A DNA stretch of 64,000 bases from Desulfarculales bacterium (GCA_031267815.1 JAIRYI010000029.1:1-64000); one strand, 5' to 3'; positions 18,431 to 29,507 are shown, counted from the stretch's first letter. A program made the numbers and translations. The notes: generated by a model from the sequence alone, not told the origin.

Positions 18431-19807
18431 ATGGATTATAATTATGAAGGGCCGGGGGAAAATTGCGGCGTCTTTGGCGTATTCGGTAATCGGCAGGCAT
18501 CGCTTTTAACCTACTACGGGCTTTATGCTTTACAGCACAGGGGTCAGGAATCAGTGGGAATTGTGGTCAGCGACGGCTCGCGTCTCTATGATAAGCGGGC
18601 TATGGGCCTGGTGTCGGATGTCTTTCAACCTGGAGATTTTGAGCAGCTGCCCGGTTCCCTGGCTTGCGGCCATGTGCGCTATTCCACAACCGGCGCGTCT
18701 TCTTTGGCCAATGTGCAGCCGTTAGTTGTGCATTTTTCCAATAGCAATTTCTGTCTGGCCCACAATGGCAACCTTACCAATGCCGCCAAAGTGCGCCGTG
18801 ATCTGGAGCAAAAAGGCAGTATTTTCCAAAGCAGCAGTGATACAGAGATCGTGACTCATCTTTTGGCCCGCAATTTCCGGCATGGCCTGGAACAGGCTAT
18901 GATAAACAGCCTGCGGGAAATAAAAGGAGCTTACAGTTTCATTCTTATGACTAACGATACCTTGGTGGCAGCCCGCGATCGTCACGGCTTTCGTCCTCTA
19001 TGTTTGGGTAAGTTGGATGATGCATATATATTGGCTTCAGAGACATGCGCTCTTGATTTGGTGGATGCTGTCTATGTGCGCGAAATTGACCCCGGAGAGA
19101 TATTGTTTATTGATAAAAACGGAATGCGCAGCCTGAAGCCTTTTCCGCCCCTGGAACACCGGCATTGCATATTTGAGTTTGTCTATTTTGCCCGGCCCGA
19201 TTCCAATGTGTTTGGACACAATGTCTATATGATCCGGCATCAGTTCGGGAAAGTCCTGGCCGGGGAAAATCCGCGTTTGCGCGCGGATTTTGTTATGCCC
19301 TTCCCGGACAGCGGCAATTACGCGGCCATAGGCTTTTCCCAGGAGAGCGGAATCCCTTTGGAAATGGCTATGATCCGCAATCATTATGTGGGCCGCAGCT
19401 TTATTCAGCCTACCCAGGATCTGCGTGATTTCGCAGTGAAAATAAAGCTCAATCCCGTATCCCAATTAATAAAGGGCAAAAAAATAATCGTAGTGGATGA
19501 TTCCATTGTGCGGGGGACCACTGCCTTGAATCGGGTTAAAGGCCTGCGCCGAGCGGGCGCCCAGGAGGTACACATGCTGGTGGCTTCTCCTCCCTGTGTT
19601 TCCCCTTGCTATTATGGGGTTGATTTTGCCCGCCGGGAACAGTTGATTGCCTCTGCTCATACTACTGAAGAGATAAAAAATATTCTGGAGCTGGACTCAC
19701 TCAATTATTTATCGATAGAAGGTATGCTGTCCTGCATGGCTGAAAAACAACGGGATTTCTGTCTGGCCTGTTTCAATAGCGTGTATCCGGTTAAATGCGC
19801 TGATTAA
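18431..19807 (+). CDS. purF: Amidophosphoribosyltransferase PurF
   Basis: PurF carries out the first committed step of purine synthesis, making phosphoribosylamine from PRPP and glutamine. From the ATG at 18431 an 11-residue propeptide precedes the nucleophile cysteine (ENCGVFGVFG), as in the B. subtilis enzyme. An ATG at 18407 is an alternative start. The glutaminase domain has GHVRYSTTGASSLANVQP. The PRPP site is VVDDSIVRGTTALNRVKGLR. Four cysteines placed as in the 4Fe-4S enzyme (HCIFEFVYFARPDS, PPCVSPCYYG, FCLACFNSV) suggest an oxygen-sensitive cluster. Its last 17 bases overlap the convergent thiD. Confidence 0.96.
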   Translation: MDYNYEGPGENCGVFGVFGNRQASLLTYYGLYALQHRGQESVGIVVSDGSRLYDKRAMGLVSDVFQPGDFEQLPGSLACGHVRYSTTGASSLANVQPLVVHFSNSNFCLAHNGNLTNAAKVRRDLEQKGSIFQSSSDTEIVTHLLARNFRHGLEQAMINSLREIKGAYSFILMTNDTLVAARDRHGFRPLCLGKLDDAYILASETCALDLVDAVYVREIDPGEILFIDKNGMRSLKPFPPLEHRHCIFEFVYFARPDSNVFGHNVYMIRHQFGKVLAGENPRLRADFVMPFPDSGNYAAIGFSQESGIPLEMAMIRNHYVGRSFIQPTQDLRDFAVKIKLNPVSQLIKGKKIIVVDDSIVRGTTALNRVKGLRRAGAQEVHMLVASPPCVSPCYYGVDFARREQLIASAHTTEEIKNILELDSLNYLSIEGMLSCMAEKQRDFCLACFNSVYPVKCAD

Positions 19808-20597
19808 AAATTTCAGATTGCCGGGCCAGGAGATGTACCGGCCCATGGCCTTTGCCAATGGCCAGACTATGGCTGATGCCAAAACGCACCAGGCTTCTGG
19901 CTTTAGATATTGCCGCTTCCAAGGGTAGTCCCTGGCCCAAAAAACAGGCAATACCGGAGGCCAGGCTGCAACCGGTTCCATGAGTGTTAGGAGTTTCTAT
20001 GCGGGGCGCGGTGAAGTGGCGGAAGGCATGGCCGTCAAAAAGCACATCCACCGGTTCATCTGTCAGATGGCCGCCTTTTATCAGAACAGCTTTAGGCCCC
20101 ATGGCGCTGAGAGTACGGGCGGCCTGTTCCATTTCTTCCCGATTGCGTACCCGGCGTCCCAGCAAAACTTCGGCTTCATCAAGGTTGGGGGTTATCAGAC
20201 TGGCCTGGGGCAGCAGTTTGTCTCTGAGGGCAGTTACAGCTTCTTCCGTCAGCAAACGGTCGCCACCTTTGCTTACCATAACCGGGTCCACCACTACCGG
20301 GACTTTCGTATAACTGATTAGTTCCGCTGCCAGCTTTACTCTGGAAGCGTCATAAAGCATGCCAGTTTTTATTGCGTCCAATCCTATATCATCGGCAATG
20401 GATTCAAACTGCCGGCGGATGAAATCCAGGGGCAGGGGATAAACAGCCTGCACTCCGACAGTATTCTGGGCAGTCAGGGCGGCAAAAACAGTGGCCGCGT
20501 GACCGCCGCTGGCGGCCACCGCTTTGATATCCGCCTGGATTCCCGCGCCTCCGCCTGAGTCGGAGCTGGCTATAATCAATACTCTGGTTATGGACAT
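19791..20597 (-). CDS. thiD: Hydroxymethylpyrimidine/phosphomethylpyrimidine kinase ThiD
   Basis: This kinase phosphorylates the pyrimidine precursor of thiamine twice. It is a ribokinase-fold protein of 268 residues from the ATG at 20597. Motifs include SDSGGGAGIQADIKA, GLDAIKTGMLYDA, VVVDPVMVSKGGDRLL, ITPNLDEAEVLLG and the catalytic NTHGTGCSLASGIACFL near the C-terminus. It starts just after the purA stop in the same direction. No TPP riboswitch was seen, so it is probably co-transcribed with purA. Confidence 0.95.
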   Translation of the reverse strand: MSITRVLIIASSDSGGGAGIQADIKAVAASGGHAATVFAALTAQNTVGVQAVYPLPLDFIRRQFESIADDIGLDAIKTGMLYDASRVKLAAELISYTKVPVVVDPVMVSKGGDRLLTEEAVTALRDKLLPQASLITPNLDEAEVLLGRRVRNREEMEQAARTLSAMGPKAVLIKGGHLTDEPVDVLFDGHAFRHFTAPRIETPNTHGTGCSLASGIACFLGQGLPLEAAISKARSLVRFGISHSLAIGKGHGPVHLLARQSEIFNQRI

Positions 20598-20601
20598 GGA
20601 T

Positions 20602-21918
<1,317 letters not shown>

Positions 21919-21975
21919 TTATAAAATAAAGAGAGTAGGAAGAAAAAGCAAGCTGTGTTATACTTGCGCCAAATA

Positions 21976-22049
21976 GCGGGAGTAGCTCAGTTGGCCAGAG
22001 CGTCAGCCTTCCAAGCTGAGGGTCGCGGGTTCGATTCCCGTCTCCCGCT
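21976..22049 (+). tRNA. tRNA-Gly (anticodon TCC)
   Basis: The acceptor GCGGGAG pairs with CTCCCGC. The anticodon stem is TCAGC/GCTGA with loop CTTCCAA, giving TCC. The T arm GCGGG-TTCGATT-CCCGT is normal. No CCA is encoded after the discriminator T. Confidence 0.96.
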
Positions 22050-22263
22050 CAACTTAAATGTATACTTTATTAAGTATATTATTGATGTATTGGCAGTTAA
22101 TCACCTCTATGTGTCTCTGGTGACATAAAAAATTCACTGTTGTCTTAAGCCGCAACCAAAGTATGGCATGAAATTGAAATCCGGACAATCTCGCGGCTGT
22201 TACTGTCTGTAATATAATGATAAACGCAAATATGCGCGCGTCCCGCGCTTTGAATTCAATGGC

Positions 22264-22296
22264 AAGCGCCCCGCAGTTTTAATCTGCGGGGCGCTT
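22264..22296. terminator. Bidirectional terminator between two tRNA-Gly genes
   Basis: AAGCGCCCCGCAG (22264-22276) pairs perfectly with CTGCGGGGCGCTT (22284-22296) around a 7-base loop, followed on the plus strand by an AT-rich tail. It separates the convergent tRNA genes. No gene was recognised in 22050-22263. Confidence 0.75.
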
Positions 22297-22301
22297 ATAT
22301 T

Positions 22302-22376
22302 TGGAGCGGGCAACGGGATTTGAACCCGCGACTCCAAGCTTGGGAAGCTTGTACTCTACCACTGAGTTACACCCGC
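22302..22376 (-). tRNA. tRNA-Gly (anticodon CCC)
   Basis: On the minus strand the acceptor GCGGGTG pairs with TGCCCGC with wobble pairs. The anticodon stem CAAGC/GCTTG holds loop TTCCCAA, giving CCC. The 3' CCA is encoded. Confidence 0.95.
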
Positions 22377-22569
22377 ATAAAGAATAACCAAACATAATCC
22401 CAGGGACGCTTCGTAATTATTTTCCTGTGCCAAGCGTACAATTCGTATGGAACAATTATAATGTTTTGACAGAAACAAGCAAGATAAAATTAACTGAAGC
22501 CTAAGGCCGTGTCAAAAGCCGCGAAAGAGACAAGAATGAATAGTCATTTTTCAGCATATTTGAGTTGCT

Positions 22570-23346
22570 TTAAAATTTGCCGGTAAGCGGATATACAATA
22601 GGGCTATAAACGCGCAACCGTTTAAGTTCATTAAAATTTGTCAAATCATGACCCATAGGGGTGACGGCAATATAACCGCGGCTTATGGCTCCAATATCAC
22701 TGTCTTCATCCTCACCGGGAAGCATAGGATTGGTAGCCAGCCAATAATAAGCATTGCCCCGAGGATCAGTGCATTTACTGAATCCCTCAATCATAGCTTG
22801 GGGGGACTGGGGCGTAAATTTAATCCCTTTAATCATATTCTCAGGTAAATCAGGCACGTTAACACTCAGGAACAAACCGGGAGGGATTTTGAGTTCAGAA
22901 TGAACAACAAGCAAATCAGCAATGAAATTAGCGGCGGCAGTGAAAGAAGTCTCTTGGCGATCTCCACGTTCCTGCGATACGGCGAGAGCGGGGAAACCAA
23001 GCATGGCCGCATCGTTGGCCGCCGCCACGGTACCTGAATAAATAGCGTGGTTTCCCAAGTTGGTTCCATGATTGATGCCGCTTATAACCAGATCCGGTTT
23101 TTGGGGCATCAATTCCAACAAGGCCAATTTCACACAATCAGCCGGAGTTCCGCGCACGGCGTAACCGTTAAGCTGCGGCAGAGGCAATACCTTCACAGGT
23201 TCGGATATAGTAATGGCATGGCTTACAGCCGAACGTTCACTTTCCGGAGCCACTACGGTAATCTGATGCTTTTCATGCAATATATCATAAAGCTTTATTA
23301 AGCCCCGGGCTTGATAGCCATCATCATTGGTAAGCAAAATATTCAT
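22570..23346 (-). CDS. surE: 5'/3'-nucleotidase SurE
   Basis: This 258-residue survival protein removes phosphate from nucleoside monophosphates. The metal-binding N-terminus MNILLTNDDGYQARGLIKL has the paired aspartates. VVAPESERSAVSHAIT, VRGTPADCVKLAL and the signature VISGINHGTNLGNHAIYSGTVAAA follow. It stands between tRNA-Gly and tRNA-Pro on the minus strand. Confidence 0.96.
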   Translation of the reverse strand: MNILLTNDDGYQARGLIKLYDILHEKHQITVVAPESERSAVSHAITISEPVKVLPLPQLNGYAVRGTPADCVKLALLELMPQKPDLVISGINHGTNLGNHAIYSGTVAAANDAAMLGFPALAVSQERGDRQETSFTAAANFIADLLVVHSELKIPPGLFLSVNVPDLPENMIKGIKFTPQSPQAMIEGFSKCTDPRGNAYYWLATNPMLPGEDEDSDIGAISRGYIAVTPMGHDLTNFNELKRLRVYSPIVYPLTGKF

Positions 23347-23441
23347 CGAAATTTCCCATTGTTATAAATCAGCCGGAATCTGATCCGCCTGTATTAACGC
23401 GGCATAAGCGATGAAAAGGGGCTGTAAAATTGCCGGTTATT

Positions 23442-23518
23442 TGGTCGGGACGAGAGGATTTGAACCTCCGGCCCCCTGCGCCCAAGGCAGGTGCGCTGCC
23501 AAGCTGCGCCACGTCCCG
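23442..23518 (-). tRNA. tRNA-Pro (anticodon TGG)
   Basis: On the minus strand the acceptor CGGGACG pairs with CGTCCCG. The anticodon stem CCTGC/GCAGG holds loop CTTGGGC, giving TGG. The T arm is GGAGG-TTCAAAT-CCTCT. The discriminator A is followed by an encoded CCA. Confidence 0.96.
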
Positions 23519-23563
23519 AGTTTTTTTATCTACATACCGCTTTATCGGCTTTTAAGCAAGGCA

Positions 23564-24022
23564 TTACCTGCAATTTTTTGACAATTTATTGTATTCCAAG
23601 AAAAAAATAACTTTAAAACATAAGATACTCAACCAGAAAATCAGAATAAGCGGAACAATGTTGCCAATCTGTTCCCAGGCCATTATAGCAAGTACCATTA
23701 ATGGTAAGATTAAATAGGTATAGGCATCGGCACGCAAGAGCCGGTTAATGCTTTCCGGGCATTGTGAGGAAGTGCTGTCATGCCGGCGATAGGCGGGCAG
23801 GCGCCATATTATGATCCATAATATAATGCTGCTTAAAAGCCCGGTTAAAATGGGCAGGCTGAACAATAAAAAAAACGGCCAGATTTCCATGCCTCTGGTC
23901 TGAATGTAGTCCTGTTGGCGCACAACAAGCGTTAAAATGAAAGAAGCGCAAAGCAGACTGGTCAGAAGTGACCACAGGGCATGAGTTTTTAGACTGGGCA
24001 AGGAGTATTTGTGTTTTTCCAT
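23564..24022 (-). CDS. Hypothetical integral membrane protein
   Basis: This 152-residue protein (from the ATG at 24022) is not recognised. Four hydrophobic segments are visible: LWSLLTSLLCASFILTLVV, the stretch around WPFFLLFSLPILTGLLSS running on to ILWIIIW, LILPLMVLAIMAWEQIG, and IVPLILIFWLSILCFKVIFF. A polar loop with RRHDSTSSQCPESINR lies between the second and third. Both ends appear cytoplasmic by the positive charges. It lies alone between tRNA-Pro and tRNA-Val, so context gives no hint of function. Confidence 0.6.
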   Translation of the reverse strand: MEKHKYSLPSLKTHALWSLLTSLLCASFILTLVVRQQDYIQTRGMEIWPFFLLFSLPILTGLLSSIILWIIIWRLPAYRRHDSTSSQCPESINRLLRADAYTYLILPLMVLAIMAWEQIGNIVPLILIFWLSILCFKVIFFLEYNKLSKNCR

Positions 24023-24224
24023 TAAACAATTCAATCGGATTATCTTAAAGATTATTAATTAAGGCCGTAAATTTCCGGCAAATCTCTCTTGCTGAAAGTA
24101 TAAAAATATACTATGCTTGACGCTAAGTTTCCAGAGTGGTAATAATGTATAATTTTTAGAAGGAAATTAAAGGCACGCTGTCAAGTGCAAATCTTGTTGG
24201 CACCTTATTTTTTTATATATTAAC

Positions 24225-24299
24225 AGGCACGTAGCTCAGGGGGAGAGCACTACCCTGACACGGTAGGGGTCCCGGGTTCAAATCCCGGCGTGCCTACCA
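24225..24299 (+). tRNA. tRNA-Val (anticodon GAC)
   Basis: The acceptor AGGCACG pairs with CGTGCCT. The anticodon stem CTACC/GGTAG holds loop CTGACAC, giving GAC. The T arm is CCGGG-TTCAAAT-CCCGG. The discriminator A is followed by an encoded CCA. Confidence 0.96.
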
Positions 24300-24317
24300 G
24301 AGTTAATATCCGGACGG

Positions 24318-24361
24318 CCACGCTGCGGAAATTTTCTCGGCGTGGTTTGTCTTTATTTTTT
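24318..24361 (+). terminator. Terminator after tRNA-Val, possible thrS attenuator
   Basis: CCACGC (24318-24323) pairs with GCGTGG (24340-24345), followed by a T-rich tail (TTTGTCTTTATTTTTT). It lies 30 bases before the thrS start, so it could also regulate thrS. No T-box sequence was seen. Confidence 0.55.
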
Positions 24362-24390
24362 GCGGCTTACGGGAACTGAGGAAAGGTTTT

Positions 24391-26253
24391 TTGAAAGTGG
24401 CTGAATTAACTGCTGCTCAATTGCTGGCTCAACACAACCCGGATCAGGCCCGGACGGCTATCGCCGTCCGGATTGAAGGCCAACTCCTGGATTTATCGGC
24501 ATTAATCCCGGAGGAAACCCGGCTGGAAGCAGTATTGCCCGATGACCCGGAAGCAATGAAGATTTTGCGCCATTCCACTGCCCATATTATGGCTCAGGCG
24601 GTACAGGAATTATTTCCCGGAGTAAAAATAGCTATCGGTCCGGCTATTGCGGATGGTTTTTATTATGATTTTGAATATGAACGCTCTTTTACTCCGGATG
24701 ATTTACCGGTTATTGAAGACAAAATGCGCCGTATCATTAATTCAGGTTATATTGTTGAACGGCAAGAGTGGAATAAAGAAGAAGCGCTGGCTTATTTTCA
24801 GGATCAGCCTTATAAACAGGAAATTATCTCCTCTTTGGCAGGCGGAATAACTGTATACCGGCAAGGTGATTTTGTGGATTTATGCCGGGGGCCGCATTTG
24901 CCTTCCACTGCCCGGGCCGGCTCTTTTAAACTCCTGTCCGTGGCCGGGGCTTATTGGCGGGGGGATGAAAAAAATTCACGTCTCAGCCGTATTTACGGCA
25001 CTGCCTTTTTCGAAAAAAGACAGCTTAAAGAATACTTAAGCCTTTTGGAAGAAGCCAGACGCCGCGATCATCGTAAATTAGGTAAGGATCTTGAATTATT
25101 TGGTTTTTCAGATGAAGCCGGCGCCGGTTTAGCGATATGGCATCCCCGCGGCATGTTGTTGCGCTATCTTATTGAAGAATTTGAACGCCAGGAACACCTG
25201 CGGCGGGGATATCATATGGTTCAAGGCCCGCAAATATTAAAAAGCGATTTGTGGAAAAAATCGGGTCATCTTGATTATTATAGCCAAAATATGTATTTTA
25301 CGGAAATTGATGAAATGACCTATGCCCTGAAGCCTATGAACTGTGTGGCTCATATGCTTATTTATCAATCCAAAATCCGCAGTTATCGCGAGCTGCCTTT
25401 GCGGTACTTTGAACTGGGCACAGTACACCGTCATGAACGTTCCGGAGTCCTGCACGGCCTTAGCAGAGTCCGCGCCTTCACCCAGGACGACGCTCACATT
25501 CTCTGTACCCCGGAACAGGTGCAGGATGAAATATGGGGCGTGATGAATTTTATCACTGATGTCATGGGCATATTCGGTTTCGAATATTCCCTGGAGTTAT
25601 CCACCAGGCCGGACGGATCTATCGGCAGTGACGCTGACTGGGAATTGGCGACTAACGCCTTGCTTAACGTACTTGGCAACAGCGGGCACGGTTATAAAAT
25701 AAATGAAGGAGACGGCGCCTTTTACGGCCCCAAGATTGATGTTAAAATAAAAGACGCGCTGAAACGGGAGTGGCAATGCGCTACTATTCAATGCGATTTT
25801 ACTCTTCCGGAAAGATTCGATTTACATTATACCGCGTCTGACGGCAGTCTGCGCCGCCCGGTGATGTTGCACCGGGTTATACTTGGTTCCATTGAGCGGT
25901 TTATTGGCATTCTTATCGAACATTACGCCGGGGCTTTTCCTTTGTGGTTGGCGCCGGAACAGGTAAGAATTCTTACAGTTACAGATCGCGCTGATGCTTG
26001 GGCCATGGAAAACAGAGAAATTCTGCGCGCGGCCGGCATCCGGGCGGAAGTTGATTTGCGCAATGAAAAATTGGGGGCAAAAGTCCGAGACGCGCAAGTA
26101 TTCAAACTTCCCTATATGGTAATAGCGGGCGACCAGGAGGTTGAAAGTAACCTTGTTACCGCCCGTCTGCGTTGCGGAGCAAATTTGCCCGCAATGACGA
26201 TTGAGGAATTTATAAACAGATTGCGGGATGAAACCCAAAAGAAGCAAAATTGA
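24391..26253 (+). CDS. thrS: Threonyl-tRNA synthetase
   Basis: ThrS charges tRNA-Thr with threonine. The 620-residue protein starts with TTG at 24391 after GAGGAAAGG. An N-terminal TGS domain (about 1-60) is followed by the editing domain with [17 protein letters not shown] (HxxxH) and a Cys/His pair in [10 protein letters not shown]. The catalytic class II core has motif 2 ([20 protein letters not shown]), zinc ligands ([19 protein letters not shown]) and motif 3 near [22 protein letters not shown]-terminal anticodon-binding domain completes it. It heads the thrS-infC-rpmI-rplT cluster. Confidence 0.97.
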   Translation: MKVAELTAAQLLAQHNPDQARTAIAVRIEGQLLDLSALIPEETRLEAVLPDDPEAMKILRHSTAHIMAQAVQELFPGVKIAIGPAIADGFYYDFEYERSFTPDDLPVIEDKMRRIINSGYIVERQEWNKEEALAYFQDQPYKQEIISSLAGGITVYRQGDFVDLCRGPHLPSTARAGSFKLLSVAGAYWRGDEKNSRLSRIYGTAFFEKRQLKEYLSLLEEARRRDHRKLGKDLELFGFSDEAGAGLAIWHPRGMLLRYLIEEFERQEHLRRGYHMVQGPQILKSDLWKKSGHLDYYSQNMYFTEIDEMTYALKPMNCVAHMLIYQSKIRSYRELPLRYFELGTVHRHERSGVLHGLSRVRAFTQDDAHILCTPEQVQDEIWGVMNFITDVMGIFGFEYSLELSTRPDGSIGSDADWELATNALLNVLGNSGHGYKINEGDGAFYGPKIDVKIKDALKREWQCATIQCDFTLPERFDLHYTASDGSLRRPVMLHRVILGSIERFIGILIEHYAGAFPLWLAPEQVRILTVTDRADAWAMENREILRAAGIRAEVDLRNEKLGAKVRDAQVFKLPYMVIAGDQEVESNLVTARLRCGANLPAMTIEEFINRLRDETQKKQN

Positions 26254-26280
26254 TTTTTAACTTTAAATTGAAGGAGGTTA

Positions 26281-26808
26281 ATGGCTACCGCGCCCAACGT
26301 TAAACAGGACAAAGTAAGAGTGAATGAGCAAATCAGCGCCCCTTCAGTACGTTTGATAGGAGCTGACGGTGAACAGATAGGCATTGTGCCTGTTGCTCAA
26401 GCTATGGATTTAGCCGCTCAGTCTTCTTTAGACTTAGTGGAAGTAGCTTCTCAGGCTACCCCGCCGGTATGCCGGATAATGGACTATGCCAAGTTCAAAT
26501 ATCAACAGGCTAAAAAAGCTCAGGAAGCTAGAAAAAAACAAACCCATACCCTGGTTAAAGAAGTAAAATTACGGCCTAAGATTGAAGAACACGATTTTAC
26601 TTTTAAAATGAAAAATATTATTCGTTTTTTGCAGGAACACAATCGGGTTAAAGTAACTGTACAATTCAGAGGCCGGGAGATATCCTACGCCGATTCAGGA
26701 CGTAAATTGCTGGAGCGGGTGGCGAATGAAGTCGCTGAATTGGGTGTGGTGGAGGGCGCGCCCAAATTGGAAGGGCGTTTTATGTTGATGGTCTTGGCCC
26801 CTAAATAA
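26281..26808 (+). CDS. infC: Translation initiation factor IF-3
   Basis: IF-3 binds the 30S subunit and checks start-codon pairing. The 175-residue protein has the N-domain (VRVNEQISAPSVRLIG, PPVCRIMDYAKFKYQQAKK), a lysine-rich linker, and the C-domain (KEVKLRPKIEEHDFTFKMKN, VKVTVQFRGREISY). It has an ordinary ATG after a strong GGAGGT, instead of the ATT start by which many infC genes control themselves. Confidence 0.97.
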   Translation: MATAPNVKQDKVRVNEQISAPSVRLIGADGEQIGIVPVAQAMDLAAQSSLDLVEVASQATPPVCRIMDYAKFKYQQAKKAQEARKKQTHTLVKEVKLRPKIEEHDFTFKMKNIIRFLQEHNRVKVTVQFRGREISYADSGRKLLERVANEVAELGVVEGAPKLEGRFMLMVLAPK

Positions 26809-26867
26809 TGCGAAAAATGCTTGGCGTCCGGGTATGGACGCCCCGTAATTTTTGTTAAGGAGATTTT

Positions 26868-27062
26868 ATGCCCAAAATTAAAAGTAACCGTGCCGCGGCT
26901 AAACGCTTTCGCTCCACAGCGAGCGGAGTAAGACGTAATAAGGCTTATGCCAGCCATATACTGACCAAAAAAAGCACCAAACGTAAACGTGGTTTGCGGC
27001 AGGGCGCCATGGTGGATGCGGCCAACCTTAAATCCATAAAAAAATTGCTGCCCTATATATAA
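26868..27062 (+). CDS. rpmI: 50S ribosomal protein L35
   Basis: This 64-residue basic protein has [20 protein letters not shown] at its start and [17 protein letters not shown] in the middle, typical of L35. AAGGAG precedes the ATG. It lies 59 bases after infC and 21 bases before rplT in the standard order. Confidence 0.97.
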   Translation: MPKIKSNRAAAKRFRSTASGVRRNKAYASHILTKKSTKRKRGLRQGAMVDAANLKSIKKLLPYI

Positions 27063-27083
27063 AAAAGAGCAAGGAGTCAAATA

Positions 27084-27434
27084 ATGGCGCGAGTAAAACG
27101 CGGGTTTAAAGCCCGTCACCGCAGAAATAAAATTCTTAAATTGGCCAAAGGCTATGTATCTGCCCGCCGCCGTTTATTTCGCTCGGCAGTGGAAACGGTG
27201 CAACGGGCTTTGGTATTTGCCTATCGTGATCGCAAAGTACGTAAGCGCGAATTCCGTAAACTGTGGGTAGCGCGGATAAATGCCGCGGCCAGGGAAAACG
27301 GCCTGAGTTATTCCCGCTTTATTGCCGGGTTGAATAAGGCGGATATTGCTCTTAACCGCAAAATGCTGGCCGAACTGGCGGCCTGTGATGCCGGCACTTT
27401 TAATGCGTTGGCAATAATAGCCAAAAATGGGTGA
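27084..27434 (+). CDS. rplT: 50S ribosomal protein L20
   Basis: This 116-residue protein is needed early in 50S assembly. It begins [20 protein letters not shown] and has [20 protein letters not shown] and [14 protein letters not shown]. It ends the infC-rpmI-rplT operon. pheS and pheT, which often follow, are not here. Confidence 0.97.
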   Translation: MARVKRGFKARHRRNKILKLAKGYVSARRRLFRSAVETVQRALVFAYRDRKVRKREFRKLWVARINAAARENGLSYSRFIAGLNKADIALNRKMLAELAACDAGTFNALAIIAKNG

Positions 27435-27466
27435 GACAAAATTACCCCTAATTCCATTTCTAAATC

Positions 27467-27535
27467 AAAACTGCGTCCATGCAGTTTTAATTGGGCGGTT
27501 GAGGCTAAAGCGTGGTGAAAGCCTCAACCTTGTTG
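27467..27535 (+). terminator. Two hairpins behind rplT, probable terminator
   Basis: AAAACTGC (27467-27474) pairs with GCAGTTTT (27481-27488). GGTTGAGGCT (27497-27506) pairs with AGCCTCAACC (27520-27529), followed by TTGTTGT. The second is the better terminator candidate. No gene is seen in the rest of 27435-27699. Confidence 0.5.
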
Positions 27536-27699
27536 TAATAAATAATTTTATTTAAGAATATTTGTCTGTCTGCCGTTGTATAAAATATGTTTCGTCAGCA
27601 GTTGAGGTCAGATTGAGCTGTTTTGCCAGAAAGCGTTTATTTACATTTTTATGCTTAAAATGATCTGATTCAGTTTGGATATTATTTTTTTAGCTTGAG

Positions 27700-28047
27700 A
27701 TGAATGCTTTGACCTCCATAGTTTATAAACCATATTATCGTATAGGTGAAATAGCTAAAATGTTAGGCGTGGAAACTCATGTTCTCCGTTACTGGGAGAG
27801 CGAGTTCCCTTTACTAAAACCTGTGCGCGCACCCAGCGGGCAACGGCTCTACCATGTCAGCCATTTGGATCTGCTGAAACTTATAAAAGAACTCCTGTAT
27901 GATAAAGGTTATACTATTGCCGGAGCGAAAAAGGCTTTGGATGAACAGCAACCATATCCCTGCAACCCATCTTTTTTACAGTCAACGCAAATTTCCAGTC
28001 ATAGTTTGCATAAGGAATTGAAAGAGTTATTGAATATTCTGAAATGA
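27700..28047 (+). CDS. MerR family transcriptional regulator (short, no metal-binding tail)
   Basis: This 115-residue protein has an N-terminal winged HTH: YYRIGEIAKMLGVETHVLRY, then WESEFPLLKPVR and GQRLYHVSHLDLLKLIKELL. The C-terminus lacks the cysteine pattern of metal sensors. Deltaproteobacteria often keep a regulator of this sort near pheST-ihfA after rplT, and here it directly follows the rplT unit. Targets are unknown. It ends 2 bases before the convergent glgA. Confidence 0.88.
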   Translation: MNALTSIVYKPYYRIGEIAKMLGVETHVLRYWESEFPLLKPVRAPSGQRLYHVSHLDLLKLIKELLYDKGYTIAGAKKALDEQQPYPCNPSFLQSTQISSHSLHKELKELLNILK

Positions 28048-28049
28048 CG

Positions 28050-29507
28050 CTACAAACTGTTATACAAAGCTAAGTATCCGTAAGCGCTTTTCTGCCAGGA
28101 GAAGTCCTGTTTCATTGCCCGGCGCATCATGGCCTGCCAAATTTTACCGTTTTTATACACCTTGAGCGCTTGCCTCAGCGCATTCAAAAAATTTTCCGGG
28201 GAATAATCATCAAAAGCAAAACCGGTTCCTTGACGGCTGGATCTGGTGTCAGGGCTGTAATTATGGACGGTATCGTGCAATCCTCCTGTATTGCGTACAA
28301 TCGGAATCGTTCCGTAGCGTAAGGCGTAAAGCTGGCTCAAACCGCACGGTTCATAGATGCTGGGCATGAGCAGCATATCACTGCCCGCCTGAATGAGATG
28401 GGCCACTTCTTCACTAAATTCATTCAAGAGGCAAATTTTGTTGGGATGGCGGCCGGTCATGGCCTGCATCATATGTTCATAATGAGGTTCTCCGGTACCC
28501 AGAATTATTACCCGTATATCTTGCTCACTAAGTACAGTATCCAGAGCAGGCACCAGAATGTCCAGACCTTTTTGGTAGGTGAGTCTGCCTACCATGCCTA
28601 ATATCGGCTGTTTATCAACAGGCGGCAAGCCGGCTATTTTCAGCAGGCGCTGACTGGATGTCTTTTTGGGCTGAAGATTATCGGCGCTAAAGGCAGCCGG
28701 GAGCCAGGGATCATGTTCCGGGGACCATACCGCATAATCCACTCCATTTAAAATTCCATATAAATCATCCTGCCTGTCCGCAAGAATACCTTCCATGCCG
28801 TACCCGAATTGCGATGTTTTTATTTCCTGGGCATAGCTGGGGCTGACAGTAGTGATAGCATGACTGGTTAGCAGACCTGCCTTGAGCAGAGAGATATTGC
28901 CCCAGTACTCAATGCCGTTTATATTGTTAAATTCCTGGTGCAGACCGGTCAGGAAAAAGTCCTTATAAGGAAATATGCCCTGGTAAGCCAGATTGTGGAT
29001 GGTCAAGACGGTGGCGGCATTATCCAGAGGACTGGGCGCAGTGGCTCCAGTGCTTAAAATTGCCGGCAGCAGGGCGGTTTGCCAATCATGAACATGCAGT
29101 ATCTGCGGGTTAAGCTCCAATGCTTTACTCAAGGCAATGACCGCACGGCAAAAAAAGCTGAACCGGGCCAAATTATCACCAAAATCGCCGTTATGATCGG
29201 AATACAAACCCGGACGGTCAAATAATATGGGGTTGCCCAGGAGATAAACAGTACACCCGCCCAGTATCCCTTGCCATACTTCTATTTCCCAATCAAGCGC
29301 TGACCATGCATATAAAGGGCCTAAATCAAGACGGGTGAAATTTTGTTTATTTATCTGTTGATAAGCAGGCAAAACCAGGGTCACATTGAGTCCCAGCCGA
29401 GCCAGGGCAGGAGGTAGAGATCCCAGAACATCACCTAATCCGCCGGTTTTGGCTAAAGGAGATACCTCAGATGCTACAAACATAACTTTTGATATTGCGC
29501 GCGCCAT
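28050..29507 (-). CDS. glgA: Glycogen synthase (ADP-glucose type) GlgA
   Basis: GlgA extends alpha-1,4-glucan chains from ADP-glucose. The 485-residue protein begins MARAISKVMFVASEVSPLAK and continues TGGLGDVLGSLP, containing the KTGGL motif that binds ADP-glucose. The GT-B C-terminal half has LGMVGRLTYQKGLDILVPAL and the catalytic MPSIYEPCGLSQLYALRYG. The ATG at 29507 is preferred over one at 29531 because it is preceded by GGAG and opens at the conserved N-terminus. Confidence 0.95.
   Translation of the reverse strand: MARAISKVMFVASEVSPLAKTGGLGDVLGSLPPALARLGLNVTLVLPAYQQINKQNFTRLDLGPLYAWSALDWEIEVWQGILGGCTVYLLGNPILFDRPGLYSDHNGDFGDNLARFSFFCRAVIALSKALELNPQILHVHDWQTALLPAILSTGATAPSPLDNAATVLTIHNLAYQGIFPYKDFFLTGLHQEFNNINGIEYWGNISLLKAGLLTSHAITTVSPSYAQEIKTSQFGYGMEGILADRQDDLYGILNGVDYAVWSPEHDPWLPAAFSADNLQPKKTSSQRLLKIAGLPPVDKQPILGMVGRLTYQKGLDILVPALDTVLSEQDIRVIILGTGEPHYEHMMQAMTGRHPNKICLLNEFSEEVAHLIQAGSDMLLMPSIYEPCGLSQLYALRYGTIPIVRNTGGLHDTVHNYSPDTRSSRQGTGFAFDDYSPENFLNALRQALKVYKNGKIWQAMMRRAMKQDFSWQKSAYGYLALYNSL

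Noticed and set aside
19980-20321. Two overlapping plus-strand open frames
   Set aside because: Both are shadows of thiD on the minus strand, whose kinase motifs are clear.
24300-24390. T-box riboswitch upstream of thrS
   Set aside because: Only a short terminator hairpin is present. There is no space or conserved T-box sequence for a specifier stem.
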